Origin: Nitrospinota bacterium
GTDB taxonomy: Bacteria; Nitrospinota; Nitrospinia; Nitrospinales; VA-1
Length of the DNA stretch: 16,329 nucleotides
Reading direction: 5' to 3'
NCBI GenBank assembly: GCA_022567815.1
Contig: JADFGI010000020.1
Location: forward strand, 1-16,329
Position 1 is the stretch's first letter; every line of letters starts with the position of its first letter. A program made the translations under genes and the position numbers. Positions 6,211-13,488 of the stretch are shown piece after piece. Under the pieces are notes generated by a model. The model was not told the DNA's origin and did not search any database. It worked only from the letters and a program-made list of their open reading frames with translations.

Positions 6211-6288
6211 GGTCAAGGGTGGGTCAAGCGAATGTCACAATTTGGAAACAAAGTGGGAAAGTAGAGGGAAGGACTTCGGTCAAGCGAC
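6211..6288. promoter_or_regulatory. Three GGTCAAG direct repeats in a divergent intergenic region
   Basis: GGTCAAG occurs at 6211-6217, 6222-6228 and 6279-6285; the last two extend to an identical 10-mer, GGTCAAGCGA. The first two starts are 11 bases apart (one helical turn) and the third is 57 bases further (about five turns). They lie between the divergent transglycosylase and glycosyltransferase genes, where a regulator would be expected to bind. This may be a transcription-factor site cluster or chance. Confidence 0.3.
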
Positions 6289-6342
6289 CAGAGAATCCAG
6301 CTAAAATTGCGGATTAACGGGAAATGCGTTGAATTTTCGCAA

Positions 6343-6363
6343 ATTAACCCCACTGGTGGGAAT
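6343..6363 (+). repeat. Upstream repeat with core ACTGGTGGGAAT, copy 2
   Basis: Second copy of the 21-base repeat found before the LRR gene, exactly 1700 bases downstream of it. In this copy CCCAC-TG-GTGGG can pair. It lies 33 bases before the ATG at 6397, in the leader of the large glycosyltransferase gene. Confidence 0.5.
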
Positions 6364-6379
6364 AACGGTAACTCTTTGC

Positions 6380-6399
6380 AGGAGAAATCTCCCCTCATG
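6380..6399 (+). promoter_or_regulatory. Shine-Dalgarno inside a small hairpin before the GT-MT-TPR gene
   Basis: AGGAG at 6380-6384 lies 12 bases before the ATG at 6397. It is part of GGAGA-AA-TCTCC (6381-6392), a 5-base stem that would hide the ribosome-binding site. This site decides the start at 6397 rather than the in-frame TTG at 6307, which has no such signal and would add 30 low-complexity residues. The stem is short, so any regulatory effect is speculative. Confidence 0.4.
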
Positions 6400-9300
6400 A
6401 ACCTGAAAATCCTTTCCTTTAATTGGCACGAGCCCTACCTGTGCCTTTTGTCGAAATTGGGCCATGAATTTTTGGTGGTTGAACCGGAAATTGGCCAGGG
6501 AAAAACCCGGAAATGGGACCAGAATATGCGTCCCCTGCCGGAAAACATCCATTTGCTGTCCCTTGAAGAAGCCAGGGAGCAGTTGGATCAGAATGCTGTC
6601 GATTTGATCATCGCCCACAACGTAAAAGATCTGATTGAGCTTAAGGATTATACCCTTCCCAAGATTCTGGTTTTTCATAATCGGCTGACCACGGAAATTG
6701 AACTGGGAAATGGCCGGGTGAACCGGGAAGAATATCTAAAGAAAATACAACCGTTTTTCAAGCTGGTTAAAAAGGTGTTCATTTCCCAAAGCAAACAGCA
6801 GGATTGGGGGATGGATGGAAAAGTGATCCGCCCCGGATTGGATGTCTCGGAATTTGACACATATACAGGAAAGAATCCGAGTATTTTGAGAGTGGCCAAT
6901 CTGTTTAAGGAACGTGATCTCATGCTGGGTTATTCCGCCAGCCAGCAGATTGTGGAGGGTTTTTCCACGGTCACGTTGGGAATGAACCCCTCGATTCCAT
7001 CGTCCCGTCTCTCCCAGGGATTTCAGGATCTCAAGGATCATTACAGCCATTGCCGGGTGTTTCTTAACACGACAGTGGATGGTTATGAGGATGGCTATAA
7101 TCTCGCAATGCTGGAAGCCATGGCCACGGGAATGCCGGTTATTTCGACCTTCAATGGGACCTCGCCAATTGAAAACGGCGTCAACGGGTACATCTCCGAC
7201 GACATCGAGATTCTGCGGTCTTGCGTTGCTGAATTGCTGAGTGATCCCGGCAAGGCCATGGAAATGGGCAGGAAGGCGAAAGAAACCGTGCGAAGCCAGT
7301 TTGGGTCGACGGCTTTTTTGAAATCCTGGACTGAAGTGATTCAGGAAACCATCGTCGAATTTCTTGAGGCGACAGGGGTCTCCTTGAACAATTCTTACAA
7401 GCCATTCCATGAGAAGCCGCGTAAAAATATCCTGATGAATTTTGTGTCCTATCCCGTGACCACGGCTTATTACATGGAGCGGGCTCTCAGGAAGGAACAC
7501 AACGTGTTCACCTCGGGAGCGATGATTACCCAGGAGGTCATCCAGGAATGGAACCTTGAAGCGTTGAACTGGGAAATCACACCCCAGGACATTCCCTGCG
7601 ACGCAGACGCCACGTTGTCCCATATGTTGAGTCAGTTGCCCCAGGGATGGCAACCGGACCTTTATCTGTGGGTCGAGACAGGGCTGGGCGGGCTTCCGCC
7701 GGATTTGGGCGATCATTTGTTACCCAAAGCCTGTTATCTGATAGACACCCACATTCATTTTGAACGCCATAAGGAAATCGCCAAACAGTTTGATTTCGTC
7801 TTCCTCGCCCAAAAAGCTTATGTGGAGCCTATGCGGGCTGGAGGTTGCAGGAATGTTTTCTGGTTGCCGCTGGGATGTGACCCTGAAATTCATGGAAAGA
7901 AGGATCAGGAAGAGAAATACGATGTGGGATTCGTGGGGTCGGTCACTCCTGCGCATGTGCGGCGGAAACGATTGCTGGATAACATCGGCCAACACTTTTC
8001 CCTGCACTGCGACCGCAAATTCATGGACGAAATGGCGGAGGTTTTTTCACAATCCAGAATCGTTTTTAACGAAGCGGTGAACGGGGACTTGAATATGAGG
8101 GTGTTCGAGGCGCTATGCAGTGGCAGTCTGCTGGTCACTGATTCAGCCCAGGGAAGCGGGCTGGAGGAATTTTTTCAGGATAAAGAGCATCTGGTCATTT
8201 TTACTGAAGATAATCTGATCGAACGGATTCGATATTTTCTGGAGCATCCTGAGGAACGGTTGAAGATTGCCCGCCAAGGGCGCGAAGAGGTGCTGGCCCG
8301 GCACACCTATGACCACCGGGCAAAATTCCTGTTGGCCACTCTGGACGACCATTTCAGAGCCAATGACCCCCCCCAAACCTCGGCGAATGGAAAGCCGGAT
8401 TCATATTATCAAAATGTGAGGGATGATCTTTTCCCCCTCATTCCCGAGGACGCGTCCACCATCCTGGAAGTTGGATGCGCCGCCGGCATGACCGGAAAGG
8501 AATTGAAGAAGAGGCCGGGAGTGTTTGTCGCCGGGGTTGAGAACGACCCGGAAGCGGCCCGTCTGGCGCGGCAGGTGTTGGACGATGTGGTTGAGGGAAA
8601 TATCGAAGAAATGGATTTGCCGTATGCCGAGAACAGCTTCGACTGCATTTTATTCGCGGATGTACTGGAACATCTCATCGACCCACTTGCCGTGTTGAAA
8701 AAAATGCGGAAATACCTGAAACCCCAGGGAACGGTGGTGGCAAGCATTCCCAATGTGCAGTTTATGGGATTGGTCCATCATCTGGTGGAAGGAAACTGGA
8801 CCTATCAGAAGGAGGGAATTCTGGACGAAACGCATTTGCGGTTTTTTACCTTTAAGGAAATAGAAAAACTGTTTTCCCAGGCGGGCTTTGAAATCGGCCA
8901 GGTCGACGAAACCCTGGATCCGCAGTTTAAGGAATTAAAACCGGGAAGCCGCACCTCCCTCAATATTGGACGGATGACAATCAATGACCTGACTCCCGAA
9001 GAGTTCCGGCGGTTTTTTGTTTTTCAATACAAAATTTCAGCGCGGCTCAAGGTTGAAGAAGGCCGAGGGACTGAGGAGATGCTGGGGAACGCTAAACAAC
9101 TGGAAAAGGAAAGCGACTTTCAGTCGGCCATCCTGGTTTACCGCCAACTGCAGGGACAGGTTCCCGAATGTGTGGAAGCCATTTGCGGCGAAGCGAATTG
9201 TTGCATGCACCTGCAGGATGCAGGTCGAGCTGAGGTTCTATATCGTAAAGCCCTTTTAATACAGCCGGAAAACATTTCAGCCCGCATGGGAATAAATTCA

Positions 9301-9762
9301 CTGGAATTACAAAAAGCCAACTGGAATGAGGCCATCGAAGGTTTTCTTCAGGTTCTTGAAATCCAGCCGGTAAATGATAAGGCCTGGTCCGGGTTGGGAA
9401 TTGCTTTCAGGCAAAAAGAATTAAAATCCCAGGCTATCGAGTCATTTGTTCACGCCCTGGATGCAAACGTAGAGAACCCGTTGGCGTTGACAAATCTTAT
9501 GGAATTGTCTTATGAGGAAAAAAAGTTTTCCGAATGCGAAAACGTCTTGAAAAAATATTTAAAACTTCATCCCGCCAATTTGGATATTTTGTTTGGGCTG
9601 GCGGGGATACAGTACAAAATGAATAAATTGAATGAAGCAAATAAAACCCTGGAAAAAATCCTGCTGTTTGACCCCGATTACAAGGACGCCAGCGACCTCA
9701 AGGCGCGACTCGAACGGGAAATGAGCCCTGCCGGACGGAAAGAACATCCTGAACTGGTTTGA
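6397..9762 (+). CDS. Four-part glycan enzyme: GT4-like, CgeB-like glycosyltransferase, SAM methyltransferase and TPR
   Basis: 1121 aa, numbered from the ATG at 6397. Residues about 1-335 form a GT-B glycosyltransferase of GT4 type, with MLEAMATGMPVIS (238-250) and a DX7E pair (D232, E240) in place of the usual EX7E. About 343-660 is a second, CgeB/DUF3880-like glycosyltransferase, with LIDTHIHF (448-455), PLGCDPEI and MRVFEALCSG (567-576). About 668-885 is a class-I SAM methyltransferase with ILEVGCAAG (689-697), ADVLEH (754-759) and an ETHLRFFT motif. About 893-1110 contains TPR repeats (for example AEVLYRKALLIQPEN). No signal peptide or membrane helix is seen, so it probably acts in the cytoplasm, adding and methylating sugars on a surface glycan or a protein such as flagellin. 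Donor and acceptor are unknown. It is followed by a 177-base gap and two more glycosyltransferase genes. Confidence 0.88.
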   Translation: MNLKILSFNWHEPYLCLLSKLGHEFLVVEPEIGQGKTRKWDQNMRPLPENIHLLSLEEAREQLDQNAVDLIIAHNVKDLIELKDYTLPKILVFHNRLTTEIELGNGRVNREEYLKKIQPFFKLVKKVFISQSKQQDWGMDGKVIRPGLDVSEFDTYTGKNPSILRVANLFKERDLMLGYSASQQIVEGFSTVTLGMNPSIPSSRLSQGFQDLKDHYSHCRVFLNTTVDGYEDGYNLAMLEAMATGMPVISTFNGTSPIENGVNGYISDDIEILRSCVAELLSDPGKAMEMGRKAKETVRSQFGSTAFLKSWTEVIQETIVEFLEATGVSLNNSYKPFHEKPRKNILMNFVSYPVTTAYYMERALRKEHNVFTSGAMITQEVIQEWNLEALNWEITPQDIPCDADATLSHMLSQLPQGWQPDLYLWVETGLGGLPPDLGDHLLPKACYLIDTHIHFERHKEIAKQFDFVFLAQKAYVEPMRAGGCRNVFWLPLGCDPEIHGKKDQEEKYDVGFVGSVTPAHVRRKRLLDNIGQHFSLHCDRKFMDEMAEVFSQSRIVFNEAVNGDLNMRVFEALCSGSLLVTDSAQGSGLEEFFQDKEHLVIFTEDNLIERIRYFLEHPEERLKIARQGREEVLARHTYDHRAKFLLATLDDHFRANDPPQTSANGKPDSYYQNVRDDLFPLIPEDASTILEVGCAAGMTGKELKKRPGVFVAGVENDPEAARLARQVLDDVVEGNIEEMDLPYAENSFDCILFADVLEHLIDPLAVLKKMRKYLKPQGTVVASIPNVQFMGLVHHLVEGNWTYQKEGILDETHLRFFTFKEIEKLFSQAGFEIGQVDETLDPQFKELKPGSRTSLNIGRMTINDLTPEEFRRFFVFQYKISARLKVEEGRGTEEMLGNAKQLEKESDFQSAILVYRQLQGQVPECVEAICGEANCCMHLQDAGRAEVLYRKALLIQPENISARMGINSLELQKANWNEAIEGFLQVLEIQPVNDKAWSGLGIAFRQKELKSQAIESFVHALDANVENPLALTNLMELSYEEKKFSECENVLKKYLKLHPANLDILFGLAGIQYKMNKLNEANKTLEKILLFDPDYKDASDLKARLEREMSPAGRKEHPELV

Positions 9763-9939
9763 GTATATTATCGGAAAACCATAATATTATTCGGTATATA
9801 GAATAAATAATCTTAGGGAAAATCTAGGGTTTTATCCCTGCCTATGCGATCACTCAAACTTTCATCTGAAACCTATTGAAAAAATGCGAGTTTTCAGGTG
9901 ACACCTCAGAATTGATATGTTTAATATCGGAAACTAAAT
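9763..9939. other. AT-rich gap between the two large glycosyltransferase genes
   Basis: 177 bases without a credible gene. TATCGGAAA occurs at both ends (9769-9777 and 9926-9934), and a related ATATTATTCGG at 9784-9794. No clear terminator or sigma70 pair is visible, so whether 6397-13488 is one transcript stays open. Confidence 0.3.
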
Positions 9940-11733
9940 GTGAATCTGTTTAACGAAAACCTGAAACGATTGCAAGCGCATGACCCGGCTCTGGCCAAAA
10001 GGGTGTCAGCCGCAAAAAAATCAGAAACGGTGCAGGTTGCGCTTTCAAAAGATGGTCATCCCGTTCCCCGCATTGGGTCCGTTTCCCTTCACAGTACCTA
10101 CCGGCCAAAAGAGGAAGCCGTGAGGGCGGTTTCCGAATTTGTTGCCAGGGAGGGTTTGCAAACCATAATTTATGGACTGGGATTCGGGTATCACGTAGAA
10201 GAAATATTGAAAAAATTTTCCGGTCCGGTCCTCGTAGTCGAACCCTCGATGGAGATTTTTCGGGCGTTTCTTGCCGCGATAGACCTTCAACCTTTTTTGC
10301 CGCGAACCCGGTTTTTGATTGCGCAACCAACGCCAAAATTATGTGCCCGGACGGACCCTGAGAATTGGAATATTTTCCAACATGTTACCTCCGTTCGGGT
10401 TTCTCAGGGCTACTTTCAAAAACTGGAGGCTGGCCGCGAGTTGGCGGGTTTTTTGACAACCCAATCCCTGCGCATCCTTGTGGTTAATCCGATATATGGA
10501 GGATCCCTGCCGACGGCCAGGTATTGCGCCGGCGCTTTGGAGAATTTAGGCCATCATGTGGCGACCGTCGAGTGCGATAAATTCGCCGATGGTTTTGATT
10601 CCCTTAAAGATATTACCCGAAACCAGCAAAATGCGAACGCATTATCCAACCTATTCATGAACTTGATGGGGGAAATCGTCGCCGCCCGCGCTTCGGAATT
10701 TCAGCCCGACCTCATACTGGCCCTTGCTCAGGCCCCGCTGACCCCGCAGGCCATCGAAAGGTTGAAAGTTTTAAAGGTACCTGTTGCCTTTTGGTTCGTG
10801 GAAGATTTCCGTACGCTTCCTTACTGGAAGGAAGTCGCTGGTTCCTATGATTTTTTCTTCACCTTTCAGCAGGGGGAAATACTTGACCAACTCCAGTCCC
10901 ATGGAGCTAAAAGCCCTTACTACCTGCCGCAAGGATGTTTTCCCGATGTACATCGACCGCTTGAACTGAGCCCGGATGAACGGCAGACCTATGGAGCCGA
11001 CCTTTCCTTCATGGGCGCGGCCTATTACAATCGGAAGCAGACGTTTCCCCAATTGTTGGAACACGATTTTAAAATCTGGGGAACCGATTGGGATTTACAA
11101 TCGCCCGTCGGCCAAAAGGTGCAGAATGAAAATCGCCGGGTATCCTCCGAGGAGTCGGTTAAAATTTATAATGGCGCCAAAATCCATTTGAACCTGCATT
11201 CCTCGACCTACCACGAAGGGGTCAATTCGGAAGGCGACTTTGTGAATCCGCGGACCTTTGAAATTGCCGCCTGTGGCGGTTTCCAACTGGTTGACGAACG
11301 TTCAGAGTTGAATGATTTGTTCCGGCCCGGCGAAGAAATCATTACCTTCAACAGCGTTGCGGACCTTAAAGAAAAAATTTCCTGGTACCTGGCGCATGAT
11401 AAGGAGAGAAAGGTCATTGCTCAAAAAGGCCGTGAACGGGTTCTGGCGGAACACACCCTTGAGGTCCGCATGACCGAAATGTTGATTCACATTTTCGATG
11501 ATCAGTTGGCATTCTTGAAGCAGAGGGTTGCTGGCAGGAAAGAAGTCATTGAAACTTTCATCGAACAGGCGGGTGAAAATACCAGGTTGGCAGGTTATCT
11601 CGAACAGTTCCGCGGAACCCCGGAGTTTTCCCTGAAATCCGTCACCGATCAAATCGCAAAGGGCGAGGGGGCCTTGACAAAAACAGAAACCCTTCTGCTT
11701 ATGGTGGATCAGTTGGTGAATGAAGAGAGGTGA
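9940..11733 (+). CDS. CgeB-like glycosyltransferase with a Maf/DUF115-like N-terminal region
   Basis: 597 aa, GTG start. The N-terminal part (about 45-170) resembles the front of motility accessory factor (Maf/DUF115) proteins: VSLHSTYRP (48-56), IIYGLGFGYH (76-85) and LVVEPS (98-103), a Rossmann-like nucleotide-binding layout. The middle and C-terminal parts (about 178-530) are CgeB-like: ILVVNPIYGG (179-188), PVAFWFVEDFR, LPQGCFPDVH, RTFEIAACGG (438-447) and a LFRPGEEIITF segment that normally closes the nucleotide-sugar site. The last 60 residues are helical and unassigned. Maf proteins attach nonulosonic acids to flagellin, so this hybrid hints at flagellin or another surface-protein acceptor; that is inference. 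An ATG at 9938 is out of frame and stops at once. The ribosome-binding site is poor. The TGA overlaps the Shine-Dalgarno region of the next gene. Confidence 0.85.
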   Translation: MNLFNENLKRLQAHDPALAKRVSAAKKSETVQVALSKDGHPVPRIGSVSLHSTYRPKEEAVRAVSEFVAREGLQTIIYGLGFGYHVEEILKKFSGPVLVVEPSMEIFRAFLAAIDLQPFLPRTRFLIAQPTPKLCARTDPENWNIFQHVTSVRVSQGYFQKLEAGRELAGFLTTQSLRILVVNPIYGGSLPTARYCAGALENLGHHVATVECDKFADGFDSLKDITRNQQNANALSNLFMNLMGEIVAARASEFQPDLILALAQAPLTPQAIERLKVLKVPVAFWFVEDFRTLPYWKEVAGSYDFFFTFQQGEILDQLQSHGAKSPYYLPQGCFPDVHRPLELSPDERQTYGADLSFMGAAYYNRKQTFPQLLEHDFKIWGTDWDLQSPVGQKVQNENRRVSSEESVKIYNGAKIHLNLHSSTYHEGVNSEGDFVNPRTFEIAACGGFQLVDERSELNDLFRPGEEIITFNSVADLKEKISWYLAHDKERKVIAQKGRERVLAEHTLEVRMTEMLIHIFDDQLAFLKQRVAGRKEVIETFIEQAGENTRLAGYLEQFRGTPEFSLKSVTDQIAKGEGALTKTETLLLMVDQLVNEER

Positions 11734-11739
11734 GTTTTG
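11727..11739 (+). promoter_or_regulatory. Ribosome-binding site and TTG start of the GT9 gene, embedded in the previous gene's end
   Basis: GAGGTGAG spans the last codon and TGA stop of the upstream gene; GAGG at 11727-11730 lies 6 bases before a TTG at 11737. No ATG or GTG in frame lies nearer, and the resulting N-terminus (VDRILVMSLTRMGDLV) fits the GT9 family exactly. This supports a rare TTG start and translational coupling. Confidence 0.7.
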
Positions 11740-13488
11740 GTTGACCGTATCCTTGTCATGAGTCTGACCCGTATGGGTGATCTGGTGCAAGCCACGCCAT
11801 TGATCAGCGGGTTGCGGCATAAATATCCAAGGGCGAAAATCACGCTGATGGTGTCGAGTGATTTTGCCAAATTTGCCCCAAACATTCCCGATATTGACGA
11901 TTCCATCGTTCTGGACATGCGCCAGTTCACCAAAAAAAGCCGTTGGAAGGAGCTGACCTGGGTGGTTATCTACCGGTATTTGGAGTCCTTTCTGGATGAC
12001 ATGAAACATCGGCGGTTCGACCTTGTGGTGAATCTCAGCCACTCCAAACTCAGCGCGTTGATGATTTTATATCTAGGAATCAAAAAAGTGTGCGGGTTTA
12101 TGTGCAATGAAACCGGCGACCGCATGACCCGTCATCCGTGGATGCAGTTTTTTGGGATCGAGCCGTTCAACCGCGTTTACAATCCCTTCAACCTGGTCGA
12201 AATTTTTACCCGGAGCGCCGACGTAAAGTTGGAAGATCAAAAGATCAGGATCAATGTCGCAGAGGAAACCCAGGCATCCATAGCGGAACAGATCGACCAG
12301 GAAAATGTTGGCGATGAAGAATTGTTGATCGGCATCCAGGCAGGTTCCAGTCTGGAAAACCGTAGATGGCCGACACGGTATTTTGCCGAGTTGGCGGACT
12401 TGCTGGTCAATCGCCTCAATGCCCGAATTGTTCTGTTCGGGGTGGCGGGTGAAGCATCGGTTGCCGAGGAAATTCGTAATCTTGCGGACCACAGGGAAAA
12501 CATCATAGACCTGACGGGAAAAACCGATATCACCCAGTTGATCGGGTGGGTTGGCAAATGCTCTTATCTTGTGACCAATGACACTGGCACCATGCACATC
12601 GCCGCCGCATTGGGAACCCGGATCGTGGGATTGTTTTTTGCCCACGCGCATCCGTACGAGACGGGACCCTATTCCCCTGGCCATGTGCTGTTTCAGGCCA
12701 GAATCTCCTGCGCACCCTGCAGTTATGGAGTGCAATGCAATAATATCGTTTGCATCCATAAGGTTCAGCCGCGTCACGTGTATTCCATGATTCTGAATCA
12801 CCAGAAAGAACATGTTTGGAAGCTCCCGAATGATATGGGGCCGTTGGATGAAATGCATATTTTTGAAACCCGATACGGAGATGACCGCCGGCTCATCCTG
12901 AAACCATTGATCCGGCATGTGGTGAATCTGGACGATATCTTCAGATGCTGTTATTCCAGATTGTGGCTCGATTCCCTGCGGGAAAGCGTTGGTGAAGGTG
13001 ATTCGCCGGATCAGGATGCTATGGTCGAAACCATACGTCAGGATTACGATTGTGAGGATATGGCTGGGATCATAGGTTCTTTGAAGGAGAAAATTGAAAT
13101 ACTGGGAGACCTGATCCGACTTGGCAGGAAAGGGTTGCAAGTCACGGGAAGCATCATTCGGTTGTTCCGTGGAAAACCTTCACCTGAAAAACTGCAAGCT
13201 CTGGGAGAGGAAATCAACCGCATCGACGAGCGGTTGAACCTGACAGGATGCGCCCATCCGGAATTAAAACCCGTCGTTGACATGTTTAAAAAACGCAAGG
13301 AGAATTTTCAGGGGGAGAATGTTGTCAAGCTGGCGGGGGCAACTTTGCGTTGCTACGAACAAATGGGCGAAGAACTCGCCAGGTTGAGCCGTCTGCTGAA
13401 TGCAGTTGTCGAATCCTTTGCCTCGCCCGGTTCGCAGGAGGATCAGGTGGGCGCCAAATCCATCAACGCGTTTGTTCCGGGGAGGTAG
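11737..13488 (+). CDS. GT9 (heptosyltransferase-like) glycosyltransferase with a long C-terminal extension
   Basis: 583 aa, TTG start. Residues 1 to about 345 match ADP-heptose:LPS heptosyltransferases (WaaF/WaaC type): ILVMSLTRMGDLVQATPL (5-22), FDLVVNLSHS, GIQAGSSLENRRWP (199-212) and VTNDTGTMHIAAALGTRIVG (279-298, with the sugar-nucleotide D-x-G-x-x-H signature at D282-H287). A CAPCS-x-G-x-x-C cysteine group and a further C-x-H follow, common in GT9 proteins. The family normally ends near 350 aa; the extra 230 residues are mostly helical (IGSLKEKIEILGDLIRL and similar) and unassigned, perhaps for membrane or partner contact. It is translationally coupled to the CgeB-like gene, so the two products probably act on one glycan. 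The last 46 bases overlap the oppositely directed PGK-like gene. Substrate (heptose or another sugar) cannot be fixed from sequence. Confidence 0.88.
   Translation: MVDRILVMSLTRMGDLVQATPLISGLRHKYPRAKITLMVSSDFAKFAPNIPDIDDSIVLDMRQFTKKSRWKELTWVVIYRYLESFLDDMKHRRFDLVVNLSHSKLSALMILYLGIKKVCGFMCNETGDRMTRHPWMQFFGIEPFNRVYNPFNLVEIFTRSADVKLEDQKIRINVAEETQASIAEQIDQENVGDEELLIGIQAGSSLENRRWPTRYFAELADLLVNRLNARIVLFGVAGEASVAEEIRNLADHRENIIDLTGKTDITQLIGWVGKCSYLVTNDTGTMHIAAALGTRIVGLFFAHAHPYETGPYSPGHVLFQARISCAPCSYGVQCNNIVCIHKVQPRHVYSMILNHQKEHVWKLPNDMGPLDEMHIFETRYGDDRRLILKPLIRHVVNLDDIFRCCYSRLWLDSLRESVGEGDSPDQDAMVETIRQDYDCEDMAGIIGSLKEKIEILGDLIRLGRKGLQVTGSIIRLFRGKPSPEKLQALGEEINRIDERLNLTGCAHPELKPVVDMFKKRKENFQGENVVKLAGATLRCYEQMGEELARLSRLLNAVVESFASPGSQEDQVGAKSINAFVPGR

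Noticed and set aside
6307..6396. In-frame upstream TTG extending the large glycosyltransferase gene by 30 residues
   Set aside because: The added residues look like translated leader, there is no ribosome-binding site before the TTG, and AGGAG precedes the ATG at 6397, which also gives the natural GT-B start MNLKILSFNWHEP.
11302..13140. Long open frames on the minus strand opposite the GT genes (e.g. 12073-13140, 11302-12042)
   Set aside because: They show no family motifs and are antisense shadows of well-supported genes.
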